A DNA stretch of 64,000 bases, from positions 171,398 through 235,397 of the forward strand of contig NW_019775557.1 of the NCBI RefSeq assembly GCF_001039355.2. The letters are read 5' to 3'. This document shows, in pieces, positions 43,201 through 59,500 of the stretch; positions within the stretch are counted from its first letter, which is position 1, and each line of letters starts with the position of its first letter. Under the pieces are notes generated by a model, which worked only from the letters and a program-made list of their open reading frames with translations, was not told where the DNA came from and did no database searches. The position numbers and the translations under genes were made by a program. This stretch comes from Lingula anatina. Lineage: Eukaryota > Brachiopoda > Lingulata > Lingulida > Lingulidae.

Positions 43201-46200
43201 TACTATGTAGTGTTGCAGCTCTAGAATGCATGTTATCTAACATTTGCCCTTTATATTACCACAACATTCAGTTTGATTAATGAACATCAGTAGTAGCTTT
43301 AAGGATATGGGCCAACTTTACCTATCCACAATTAGTTTGCAAAGATTTATTAACCAAAGATTTGTTCAGTGGTGAGTGTCTATACTGGTTTGCATTGACA
43401 TAAAGAATTAAATGAGGAAATAATTAGTGGGCATTATCTTATGTCCCCATTATGTTGACTTGGGTGAAATTTTGGTGGAAACAAAATTCTCAGCTTTATT
43501 AAAAAAATCACCACCCTTTTTTTTAAAAGCATCAGCTTGGTGTATACTCTTTGACATAAAATAACAATAATATGTATGTAGCCTTCCAGGCTCTGTATAT
43601 TTCTCCTTTTGAGTCATTTTGGCAAATGTTCTAATTGTTATGTGAGCAAACGCTTTTCTCAATTGCACATGAAGGCACATGTGATAATCCATTAACCTTT
43701 TCTGACTGAGTTAACATAAATGCCATTATTATGCACAGTATTCATGAAGTAAGTTACAAGAGGGATTGATTTCATCCATTGGTATGAAGTACCCAGAGTT
43801 TTAATTAACACATATATGTGAAAATTGTTGTTTATGTATCTTGTTATTTAACCTGTATGTCCTGATAGATTATTATTTTCCATATTAAATCGTTTTTTCT
43901 TTCTACTATTATGTAATCAAACAGTAGCATAAGCAGCATAGACAGCCAACAGCTATTACATGTGACATTATGAGCAGTGCTGAATACATTATTTTATAAT
44001 TATTATAGGTATATTCAGATGCAACTCATTTTTCATTGGTGCCAACTGTCGAGAGGCAATCAATTCTGGACGAGCAGACTTTGTCCCCATTTTCCTGAGT
44101 GAGATTCCTCTGCTATTCCGCCGCAATTTAATCACACCAGATGTCGCCCTGATCTCTGTCAGCTCACCTGATCAGCACGGTTTCTGTACGCTGGGTCCCA
44201 GTGTGGATTGTTCAAGAGCTGCCATTCAGAATGCCAGGTATATTGTAGGTAAGTCCCAGGGGATGCAGGGGGACTAGGGGTTTGTGAAAGGAGGGCATAG
44301 TTATACGCTTAATCTTTGCCACCTTAATTTTTTTCCGTTTATTAATAGTAAAAAACCTTTTTTAAAATCAAAAACAAGAATATGAGCTCTTAAGGTTTTT
44401 CAGAACAGAATTTTTGACTTGAAAGTGTTTTTGTTTGAAATAAGGTCCAACATAATTTGAAAATGTCGATTTTCTTTCTTAGGTCTAGTGAACCCCAACA
44501 TGCCACGCACATTCGGTGATGGGATGGTCCATCTGTCCCACTTTGATGCTGTCGTCCAAGGAGATCTTCCTCTGCCGCAGATGAAACATGGTGTCCCTAC
44601 TGAAGTAGAAAAACAAATTGGTCGCATCATCGCTACCAACTTGATCCAAGATGGGGCCACTCTGCAAATGGGTAAGATTGGGTTACATGAAGATGTCTTG
44701 TGTTGAGATTGCTTCATTGCAGTAGTTGAGAACTCTTAGACATTGTCTTGAGATTTTTACATTCAATTTGTGTTAGTTGAGACTGATGCAGATTTGTGAT
44801 ATTTCACATGTGCTAGGTTGATATTTTAAATTTTGTTAGGGTGTTTGGTTATGTGATAGTTGAGATGTTGGTGGTTACTTGTTAAGACTTGGATTTGCAT
44901 AGAAGCTTCATCATATGCAACAAAATGTGTTAACTAGCTATAATATAGGTTTATACCTACCATTTGGTAATTTTAGTATTGATTTTATATGCAGCATTTA
45001 TTCTAAATGTTGTGTTAAATGATAAGAAAAGATGACACAAATCTTTTATACTGGATAAAGGATATAGAATTCCATGTATACATCTCTTTTGTTTTCCTAT
45101 TCTCTACTGTAAATCAAATGTAGTATTTTTATTTTTGGTTTGGGTATACTTGTATGATAATTTTGTTTACTCTACCTATTGTTTTGGTTTTTGTGGTTTT
45201 GGTCTTTTTCTCCTTTTTCTTAATACTTACACTCTTCCAAAGGGTATCATCTTCATTGTAAGTTAATAATCCATTTGTATTTAAATATCACTTGGTGTTG
45301 TTTCATTCAAATATATTTCTGTATTAATGAATCAGTGTAAAAGCATGTTCAGTATACTTTTCAATTATTTCTTTTTTAAACCCCTAGTTTCTTGGTGTAT
45401 TACTAGTAGACAGTTTTATTCTAAAAAGCTGTGTATGATAATTTTGTCAGCCTTTATGAATCATTGAAACAGTGGTGAAAATGTTTTAATGGTGGAAAAG
45501 ATCTCAGAAATTCTGGGTTTGTTGTTATGTGGCTTTTAAACTTGTCTGACATATTCATGTTTGTTATCGTAGACACCAGGCTCGTAGGAAGAAGGATTTA
45601 GGGTTTGGGGGATCTCAAAGGAGGGCGGAAGAGATGGAAAAAATAAACTATTGGTCACGAAAAGTTAAATTTTTAATCAAAATTAATCTGGGTTTTAGTG
45701 GGAAATCACCTTAGGTCCACTTTTTCAGAAATGACCTCTCCCCAAGAAGATGCCCCCCTCTTTTTTTTTTTTTTGTTTTTTGTTTTTTAAATCTCTAACT
45801 ACAGGTCTGGATACTGTCAGTCCAAGATAGTTGCATGAGTGTGATGGCGTACAGTGCATGGGCGTCCGCAGAAAATTTTCCAGGGTGGGGGGTGGGGGGG
45901 GGGGGCAAAGTCATTGAAGGGGGAGATAATGATTGGCTGGGTACCCGCAATTAACGTGGCTGCCAAAATTCCAGGGTGTCAAGAGACCCCATTGACCCCC
46001 TCTGCTGAAGCCCATGGTGCAGTGTAATTTTATGTCTCTGTGCAGAGCACTTCGTCACTTTAACTCCTTTTGTGTCCTTCCCTAATTTTTTAATCCACTG
46101 GCTGTTTGTGAGCAAAAGCAAAAATTTTGTACGCGGTTAATCAATGGGGATTGTTCTTAAGCAATTACATTTTTGTAAATAACTGAAGTGATTAGTATAT

Positions 46201-49200
46201 TTTTATAATTCTTGCATTTGGGGTTTTTTTTTTGAGAGTGAGATGATGCCTTTTGAGAATGTAGTGTCTTTTGATTTCTTGATTTTCCTATTGTTTTTTC
46301 TTTTTTTTTTTTTTTTTTTTNNNNNNNNNNNNNNNNNNNNNNNNNNNNNNNNNNNNNNNNNNNNNNNNNNNNNNNNNNNNNNNNNNNNNNNNNNNNNNNN
46401 NNNNNNNNNNNNNNNNNNNNNNNNNNNNNNNNNNNNNNNNNNNNNNNNNNNNNNNNNNNNNNNNNNNNNNNNNNNNNNNNNNNNNNNNNNNNNNNNNNNN
46501 NNNNNNNNNNNNNNNNNNNNNNNNNNNNNNNNNNNNNNNNNNNNNNNNNNNNNNNNGTGATTAAAGTTACTGCAATTGTTTAAATATTTTAAAATCCACA
46601 TTGTTATGTTTGCTTTTTTTATCAAGATTTATGGCTTTAAGCTATTATAAAAACAATATTTGTGACATGAGCCAATGAACTTTTCAATCATCACATTGGT
46701 TAGTACTGCAGAACTAGCATCAGTATTGTAGCCTAAGTAGTCAGAGTCTATGGCTCTGCCCACTGCCTGTATTGACTCATATATTTGTGTATTGATCTTC
46801 ATTGCTTTCAGGTGTTCATCTATTCAAAATAGTTTATAATAAACACTGTATCTGCTCATGCAGTTTGAGAATAGTTGTTATGACATTGGAAACCTTATCT
46901 CGTTCTCAGGTCATTTAGTACCAGTAATTACAGCTTTTAAAGTTAGATTTTCTGTTTTGAGGTTTGAAGATAATTGTTCATAATATTGATAATATGAAGT
47001 TGTTTATAGTATACTATTACTTCATAATCTGTTAGTCAATTTGCCAGCACTTTTCATCACAGTTTTTACTTCAGATATAATTTTTACTTAAATTGTCAAT
47101 TAACAGTGCATAAAAGAAAATATCTGCAAGATACATTTATATCAGTACACTATTTTGGCTTATATCCATTCACAATCAGGTATTGGTTCGATCCCTGACG
47201 CGGTCCTGGCGGCACTGTGGAGTCACCGAGATCTTGGAATCCACACGGAGATGTTCAGCGATGGTGTCGTAGATCTCGTAGAAGCTGGCGCCATCACAAA
47301 TGCCAGGAAGACAATCCATCCTGGAAAAATTGTCGGAGGTTTTGCAGTTGGTACACAGCGCCTGTATGACTTCATGGATAATAATCCTTTTATAGGTGAG
47401 CATGAGAGAATATAGGCTAGAAAGAGACTGGCTTTTTTTTCTAGAATGTAATTGGATATTTTTTATCTGAACCTATTTTTGTTAATGAGTAAGACAATCT
47501 TTTGATTATTTCAAATGAAAAAGGAAAAGAAGATATGTTTTGTCAAATTTTAGTCATTAGAATAATGTATGTTGACCTTGAAAAAAAAACATATAAATTT
47601 AATTAATTTTTTAAAAAATCTTTTTAAAATTTTAGTGATGTTGGACATTGCATTTGTAAACAACACCGCAATAATTAGCCAGAATCCCAAAGTGACGGCA
47701 ATCAACTCGTGTATTGAGATTGACTTGACAGGACAGGTGTGTGCAGACTCCATCGGAACTAGAATGTATTCAGGCAAGTTTTACACTGATATTTATTTTT
47801 GTGTGGCTCAGCATGATTTTTTAAGTATAACCTAAGATTTGTTTGTTCATTTAACTTTGTATCTGTATTCACAGTAGAATTTTTGACTATCACAACATAC
47901 GAAAACTGTTAAAACGTGCATATATTTGGTTGAATTCAATAGTTCTCCCCTTCAAAAAGCCAAAATTTCAAAATTTATAAGGCATCAAGAACTTTTTATT
48001 AATATTTTGAGCTAGTCATAATGTAAGAGAGTATAGGACAGAATCATCTTGGCTTTTTTTTTAATCAGTATTGATTTTCTCAGAAGCAATCATATTCACA
48101 TTTCCCACAGACTTCTTGTTATTCCTGTTTGAACATAAATTCAATTTGCTGCTTTCATTAGAAAGATGGTTGCTATGGCAATGAATGATAAGTTCACCTT
48201 TTGCTAAGTGTCAAATTTCCTAACAGTGATACTGATTATCACCAGTTCTTCTGTATTTTACTTAAAGCCAGGTGGAAGGTGTGTTAATATGACTGGTTGA
48301 TTGCATTCAGCGAGAGTCCCCAGGGAGTTGGGTTGGGTTGATCCACGTAGACTGTTGGTGTCTATGGGAATGGGGCCTAAGATTCAGAAAAAAAATTTAT
48401 AATGTGACCTATTGACCTGTTTGACTATGCCGTAGGTGGTAAAAATATATGTATGAGTGATCGCTACATTTTCAATAAGTGTTTTTCTATTGGTTTCTGA
48501 AGGTGTGGGTGGCCAGATAGACTTTTTGCGTGGAGCAGCTTTGAGTGTGGATGGTCTTGGGAAACCCATCCTAGCACTGCCATCTGTGACCAAGAATGGG
48601 GAGAGTAAAATTGTACCCTATCTGAAGAAAGGTAAGGTGGTCAGTCATATTGTATTTTTAAATGGAGGTGGACTTTTTTTTAGCAAAACTTAATTCCCTT
48701 ACGTCCCAAGAATTATTTACCCATGAATCAGAATGTCTACGGTTTGACAGGATCCAATGTTGCTTTTGCAAAATAATGTTTAATGCATTATAGAAAAATT
48801 GAACATTTTTTAAAAGTATGTACACAAGAAATGAAGTAATCTATGATATTCACTGTGTAATCAAAGAAATTCAACAAAATGATAAAAAGAAAAAAAGCAC
48901 CGTGTCTGAGTAAATACAAAACTCTGGTTTATATTTTGAAGACAGGATACAGTGCCTTTTAAAACTGGAGGGATAGTTAAATGAAAAATTATTAAATTTT
49001 TAAATTTTTTTTGTCTTCAGGTGCTGGTGTTGTGACAAGCAGAGCTCATGCACATTTCATTGTGACAGAATACGGCATTGCATCTTTGTTTGGCAAGAAT
49101 CTCAGACAGAGAGCTTACGAATTAATCAAAATTGCTCACCCTGATCATAGAGAAAATTTGGAGAAAGAATCATTTGAAAGGCTAAAATGCATGCCATCAC

Positions 49201-49205
49201 CTTAG
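40282..49205 (+). CDS. Mitochondrial 4-hydroxybutyrate/acetate CoA-transferase (acetyl-CoA hydrolase/transferase family)
   Basis: Likely transfers CoA between acetyl-CoA and a short carboxylic acid such as 4-hydroxybutyrate in mitochondria. Eight exons, all in phase (each junction phase 1), give 477 residues: 40282-40465, 41920-42072, 44009-44248, 44483-44671, 47180-47395, 47636-47773, 48503-48631, 49021-49205. The N-terminus is Arg-rich without acids (MASVLKNVARICTRTVS), a typical matrix presequence. Family blocks are VFVHGGAATPIPLVDAL, SVSSPDQHGFCTLGPSVDCS, LGIHTEMFSDGVVDL (probable catalytic Glu in TEM), VGGFAVGTQRLYDFMDNNP, GGQIDFLRGA and the C-terminal VVTSRAHAHFIVTEYGIASLFG. Intron 6 uses a GC donor. 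The exact substrate is inferred from family likeness. Exons 3-8 occur again at 56560-61477. Confidence 0.93.
42285..42349. mobile_element. 65-bp palindromic mini-element with TAA target repeats
   Basis: Begins ggctctattccc and ends with aaatggggtg; the interior is a near palindrome around tagatcgatctaaagtag. TAA flanks both sides (42282-42284 and 42350-42352). The ends match those of the element at 49578-49792, so it looks like a short relative, in CoA-transferase intron 2. Confidence 0.65.
46321..46556. other. Assembly gap (236 n) in CoA-transferase intron 4
   Basis: The gap begins in a T run and resumes at gtgattaaag. The second copy reads through the same place (58740-58775) with only a T run, so the real missing sequence is probably very short. 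Confidence 0.85.
48279..48380. mobile_element. Half copy of inverted-repeat family A
   Basis: Contains the right arm (gttgattgcattcagcgaga to atgggaatggggcctaa) found in 4567-4840 and 29773-30047. The equivalent part of the second copy is at 60556-60656. Confidence 0.55.
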
Positions 49206-49577
49206 AGAGTATTTATTTGCAGTAGGCATATGCCATGTATTTAATAGCAAAATTACGCCTCTTTTTAAAACTATTCACTTTAAAAAGTGGAAAACAAAAT
49301 AGTTGTGTAAGAATTAACTTTTTTCTGCATTTCCAATATTTGAAAAGGTAAGGTTGAAAAGGGATCTCAAAGATCAAGACTTCTTTGCATGTTTTTCTCT
49401 CTTTTTAATACAAAAATATCCTGCTGTTGTAACACATACACGACAACAATGGGGAAAAAGTAGTATAATTTTATGAAAGTCCCATTTCCTTTTGATCGAA
49501 TCAAAAAATAACTCTAATTACTAGTAAAGGTGTATGCATATATGTCATTGTTTTCACTTATTGTTATAGATAAGTTA

Positions 49578-49792
49578 CCCCCCATTTCCATAGATTAGAT
49601 CGACCTACTTTAGATCGACCTAACTCCCTGGGGGTTCACGCTAAATAGCTGTCAGCCGGGCGGACACGAAAGTTAATTACCCCCTTAAAGCTTGTAGTAG
49701 GCGGGACGGACATTTAAGTCGGATTATCTGAAAGTAATCTAGTGAGACTCCCCGCGGGGATAGATCGATCTAAAATCTAAGGGAATAGAGCC
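49578..49792. mobile_element. 215-bp MITE with TTA target duplication, absent from the second copy
   Basis: The ends are imperfect inverted repeats (ccccatttccatagattaga against the complement of ctaagggaatagagcc). TTA occurs at both borders (49575-49577 and 49793-49795). The second copy reads ataagttactatatgatg at 61851-61868, an exact empty site with one TTA. Three-base TWA duplications are typical of PIF/Harbinger elements. Confidence 0.85.
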
Positions 49793-50648
49793 TTACTATA
49801 TGATGCGACCTGGCATTACGTACTAATACTAATGATATTAACACAAATAAGCACAGGGTTAATTTTTGGAAGTAGATGTTGTATCACAAGTGCAGTTTTT
49901 CCCTTACGTTATGTTGCATGGCATTTCAAATTGTTGATTTGTTTGAACTGTACAAAGCACCTGGTGGTCGCTAACTGGCAACTGCTGCCACCTGGTGGCC
50001 AGATCATGGGGCGACTTGTAGTTTATTAACAGTATTGATATTTCAGTGTTACATTATAATATAGTAGTAATTTTCAGCTGAAAACGGTGAAGTTTAAGTG
50101 ATCAAATCAAAATGTGAAAGCAAATCCTCTCAATCAGATCACATGAGAGGCTTACAGGTTCAGAAAAGTCAATTGAAATCGCCATTGCCACATAAAAAAT
50201 ATACATTAATTTGATATTTTGTCAGTTCAAAGCCAGTAGTTTCTAGAAATTTGAAAGTACTTTATTAATGCTCATCTTTCAAACTATTTATAGCTCAAAT
50301 TTAATATGTGTTTACAATAATAAAAAAAAAAAAAACCCTACAGGAGATTTAGTTTAGAATACATAGACCATAATTTAGAGTTAATTTGAAAGTGCTTGAC
50401 ACTTACAGCACCAGAGCATAAACCTATTTTAGTTTTGTGAATTGTTGTAAAAAGTTCAGTTCGAGTGAATGGTGCTTAACACTTGGACTATGCGGATACC
50501 CCTGGTACATAGCTTACCCATTGCAAGTAGTCCTTTGTACGTGTATATGTGTGTATTATAATTTTGTATTTTTAATTAAGCTTTAGTTGTAAAGTAGGGA
50601 ATACCTAAGGACTGGTGGGCCCAGTATTATTAAATTTGGAGAAAGGGG

Positions 50649-50652
<4 letters not shown>

Positions 50653-50719
<67 letters not shown>
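50653..50719. repeat. (TA)n microsatellite
   Basis: About 66 bp; the second copy has a (CATA)n plus (TA)n tract at 62706-62785. Confidence 0.95.
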
Positions 50720-50721
<2 letters not shown>

Positions 50722-50840
50722 AGGATGCCCCACCCCTTGGGCCCATCCTAGCCTTTATATGTGTATATATAAAGTAAAAGTAACGCCTCTTAAAAACTGT
50801 TTAAAATAGTTAATGGCTCTGCCGTGACGTTGTTTTATTA

Positions 50841-51400
50841 TGTACAGACACAGATGTGTCTGTACATATAGCCATCATCTGCGTCTGTCGTCGCCGTCGC
50901 CGTCGNTTTCTGTTTTTCCACATAAGCAGTTGTATTGTTTTTTATGTCTTTAAACATTATGTTACTTATGTAATATTATTTTATGCACTGTCATCATTTT
51001 TCAAATATTGAGACTTACATCATGTGAATTTGAACTCTCATGGTCCTGAAACTGTAATCTTATTGAAAGGGTAGATTGAGACCATCTTCTGGGACTTCCG
51101 GAAGACAGTCAGGTTATTAAGTTTATATTGCCTGGTATCTATTTTTTCTTCTGTTGGAAGACCATCAAAATGGAGGATGGATCAAAATAGATACTTTGGA
51201 ATACTGTCAGAAAATATCTCTGGGTCCGCTCATGTTATTGACCATTTTACCTGTTGTGCATGATTAAAATTCAGTGTTGACTGACAGTGCTATTATAAGC
51301 ATTATTTATTATTGCATCAAAATTGACAAAATGACCTATTTTGCATCTTTATTTTCTGTTTTTTGTCTGTACATTTGACAGCTTTGCTGCCTTGTTACTA
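50841..51400. other. 560-bp insertion relative to the second copy, containing an n
   Basis: The second copy goes straight from ttgttttatta to ctgtggtaat at 62890-62901. The extra segment starts with the palindrome tgtacagacacagatgtgtc and tgtaca, and has an n at 50906 after a gtcgccgtcg repeat. It could be a transposon-like insertion or an assembly join. Confidence 0.6.
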
Positions 51401-51904
51401 CTGTGGTAATACAAATGTTGTGATCCTTCACAAGGAAAAAAGTTGAAATATAAGTTAAGTTCCTGGGAAAGAGGAACCAAATCATGAACAGTGTATTACA
51501 AGGATGCGAAAAGTGTTGAGAGATTTTATTTCATACAGGATTAGATGAATGAAACTTCTGACAGGTCTGCATTTATAAAAGGCTAATGTAATCCTATGTC
51601 TGCACAGATACAGGAAAGCATGGTGCGTTTTGTCTCAATACCAGAAATATATGATTGTGTAATTGCAGATGGCTTATTGCTAAATACTAGTTTTGTTACA
51701 ATTTATTGTTAAGTATGAAATAAATATCATGATTAAAATGGTATTTTTATATATATTTATTAATTATATTTGTATGTCACTGTCAGTGTCGTCCAAAACA
51801 AAATTTTAAATTCGTACTAGTATTCAGTTGGTTAGGGAAACAGAAAACTGATATAATAGTATATCCGTATGGCAATCAGTTACCAATAATTAACATATTC
51901 ATAA

Positions 51905-55867
<3,963 letters not shown>

Positions 55868-56082
55868 TCAGTATAGGTAACACTGGATATATTAAATTGC
55901 AATCAACTCCACATTCCGCCAAAGAAGAGAGAGTCCACACATGGACCACCGAAAGTGGGTACTTGATGATGTAAAATTGGATCTGCTTAGTTCTTGAACT
56001 TAGGTCCTGCGCCACGAAAATTTCTTATTTAACAACACACATTTTTTCTAAGAAATTGGAATGAAACATTACAAAATTATAN
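55868..56082. other. NSUN5 5' flank ending at a single n (join to the second copy)
   Basis: About 200 bases upstream of the NSUN5 start, presumably promoter, run to an n at 56082. Beyond it the sequence restarts at the position equivalent to 43528, so the real upstream flank of NSUN5 may not be what follows. Confidence 0.7.
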
Positions 56083-56559
56083 AAAAGCATCAGCTTGGTG
56101 TATACTCTTTGACATAAAATAACAATAATATGTATGTAGCCTTCCAGGCTCTGTATATTTCTCCTTTTGAGTCATTTTGGCAAATGTTCTAATTGTTATG
56201 TGAGCAAGAGCTTTTCTCAATTGCACACGAAGGCACATGTGAAAATCCATTAACCTTTTCTGACTGAGTTAACATAAATGCCATTATTATGCACAGTATT
56301 CATGAAGTAAGTTACAAGAGAGATCAATTTCATCCATTGGTATGAAGTATTCAGAGTTTAATTAACACATATATGTGAAAATTGTTGTTTATGTATCTTG
56401 TTATTTAACCTGTATGTCCTGATAGATTATTATTTGCCATATTAAATCGTTTTTTCTTTCTACTATTATGTAATCAAACGGTAGCATAAGCAGCATAGAC
56501 AGCCAACAGCTATTATATGGGACATTATGAGCAGTGCTGAATACATTATTTTATTATAG

Positions 56560-59500
56560 GTATATTCAGATGCAACTCATTTTTCATTGGTGCCAACTGT
56601 CGAGAGGCGATCAATTCTGGACGAGCAGACTTTGTCCCCATTTTCCTGAGTGAGATTCCTTTGCTATTCCGCCGCAATTTAATCACACCAGATGTTGCCC
56701 TGATATCTGTCAGCTCACCTGATCAGCATGGTTTCTGTACGCTGGGTCCCAGTGTGGACTGTTCAAGAGCTGCCATTCAGAACGCCAGGTATATTGTAGG
56801 TAAGTCCTAGGCGATACGGGGGGGTGGGGGGTGGGGTGGGGGTGGGGGGTTGTGAATTGAGGGCACAGTGATATGCTCAGTCCTTGCCACCTTAAATTTT
56901 TTCCTAGAAAAAAAAAGCTTCCTTTTTTAAATAAAAAACCAGAATATGAACTTTAAAAATTTTTCAGAACAGAATTTTTATTGATTTGGAAGGGCTTTTG
57001 TTTGAAATAACATACAACATAATTCAAAAATGCCGATTTTCTTTCTCAGGTCTAGTGAACCCCAACATGCCACGCACATTCGGTGACGGGATGGTCCATC
57101 TTTCCCACTTTGACGCTGTTGTCCAAGGAGATCTCCCGCTGCCGCAGATGAAACATGGCGTTCCTACTGAAGTAGAAAAACAAATTGGTCGCATCATTGC
57201 TACCAACTTGATCCAAGATGGCGCCACTCTGCAAATGGGTAAGATTGCGTTACATGAAACACGTTGTGTTGAGATTGCTTCATTGCATTAGTTGAGAACT
57301 CTTAGACATCTTGAGAATTTCATATTGTGTTAGTTGAGACTGATGCAGATTTGTGCTATTTCAGATTGTGCTAGATTGATATTTAAAAATTGTGTTAGGG
57401 CGTTTGGTTATTGTGATAGTTGAGATGTTGGTGGTGACTTGTTAAGACTTGGATTTGCATAGAAGCTTCATCATATGCAACAAAATGTGTTAACTAGCTA
57501 TAGTATAGGTTTATACCTACCATTGGGTAATTTTAGTATTGATTTCATATGCAGCATTTATTATAAATGTTGTGTTAAATGATAAGAAAAGATGACAGAA
57601 ATGTTTTATTCTGGATGAAGGATATAGAATTCCATGTATACATCTCTTTCTATTCCTATTCTCTACTGTAAATCAAAATGTAGTAGTTTTTATTTTTGGT
57701 TTGGGTATACTTGTATGATAATTTTGTTTACTCTATCTATTGTTTTGGTTTTTGTGGTTTTGGTCTTTTTCTCCTTTTTCTTAATACTTACACTCTTCCA
57801 AAGGGTATCATCTTCATTGTAAGTTAATAATCCATTCATATTTAAATATCACTCGGTGTTGTTTCATTCAAATATATATCTATATTAATGAATCAGTGTA
57901 AAAGCATGTTCAGTATAATTTTCAATTATTTCTTTTTTAAACCCTTAGTTTCTTGGTGTATTATTAGTAGACAGTTTTTCTCTAAAAAGCTGTGTATGAT
58001 AATTTTGCCAGCCTTTATGAATCATTGAAACAGTGGTGAAAATGTTTGTGAAAATTTTTGTGGTGGAAAAGATCTCAGAAATTCTGGGTGTTGTTGTTAT
58101 GTGGCTTTCAAACTTGTCTGGCACATTCATGTTTGTTATCGTAGACACCAGGCTCGTAGGAAGAGGGATTTTAAGGGGGGGGCGAAGTTGGGGGATCTCG
58201 GAGAAGGGTGGAGGAGATGGAAGTAATAAACTTTTGGTCAGGAAAAGATAAATTTTTAATCAAAATTAATCTGGGTTCTAGTGGGAAATCACCTTAGGTC
58301 CACTTTTTCAGAAATGACCCCTCCCCCAAAAGATGACCCCCCCCCCCTNNNNNNNNNNNNNNNNNNNNNNNNNNNNNNNNNNNNNCGTGGCCGCCAAAAT
58401 TCTAGGGGGGGGGGTCAAGTGACCCCATTGAGCCCCCCTGCGGACACCCATGTTGCAGTGTAATTCAATGTCTCTGTGCAGAGTCACTTAGTCACTCAAG
58501 CTCCTTTTGTGTCCTTCCCTAATTTTTGGATCCACTGGCTGTTTGTGAGCAAAAGCAAAAATTATGTACGTGGTTAATCAATGGGGATTGTTCTTTAAGC
58601 AATTACATTTTTTTAACTAACTGAAGTAATTAGCATATTTTTATAATTCTTGCGTTTGGTTTTTTTTTTTTGTGAGTGAGATGATGCCTTTTGAGATTGT
58701 AGTGTCTTTTTATTTTTTTATTTTTTGTTGTTTTTTCCTTTTTCTTTCTTTTTTTTTTTTTTTTTGGTGATTAAGGTTACCACAATTATTCAAATATTTT
58801 AAAATCCATATTGTTATGTTTGCTGTTTTATCAAGATTTATGGCTTTGAGCTGTTATAAAAACAATACTTCTGAGATGAGCCAATGAAGGTTTCAATCAT
58901 CACATGGCTTAGTACTGCAGAACTAGCATCAGTATTGTAGCATAAATAGTCGGAGTCTATGGCTCTGCCCACTGCCTGTATTGACTCATATATTTGTGTA
59001 TTGATCTTCCTTGCTTTCAGGTGTTCGTCTATTCGAAATAGTTTATTTTAAACAATATTAATAACATATCTGCTCATGCAGTTTGAGAATAGATGTTATG
59101 AAATCGGAAACCTTATCTCTTTCTTAGGTCATTTAGTACCAGTAATTACAGCTTTTAATGGTAGATTTTCTGTTTTGAGGTTTGAAGATAATTGTTTATA
59201 ATATTGATAACGTGAAGTTGTGAAACATTTACTTCGTTGATTTGGTAGATTGTATTTGTCTTGTCCTAGCTTTATAGTATACTAGTACTTCTGTTAGTCA
59301 AGTTTCCAGGAGTCATCTTTTAATCATAATTTTTACTTCAGATATGATTTTTACTCTAATTGTCAATTAACAGTGTATAGAAGAAAATATGACATTTGTG
59401 CAAAATGCATTTTCATCAGTATACTATATTTGGCTTAAATCCATTCACGATCAGGTATTGGGTCAATCCCTGACGCGGTCCTAGCGGCACTGTGGAGTCA

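Larger units (their letters stand above)
49206..51904. other. Convergent intergenic region between CoA-transferase and NSUN5
   Basis: Contains the 3' untranslated regions of both genes, a 215-bp transposon-like insertion at 49578-49792, a long (TA)n at 50653-50719 and a 560-bp insertion at 50841-51400 relative to the second copy. No gene is recognised. Confidence 0.65.

Noticed and set aside
46203-46625. Open frames running through the n gap
   Set aside because: They exist only because n is translated as X; the flanks are poly-T.
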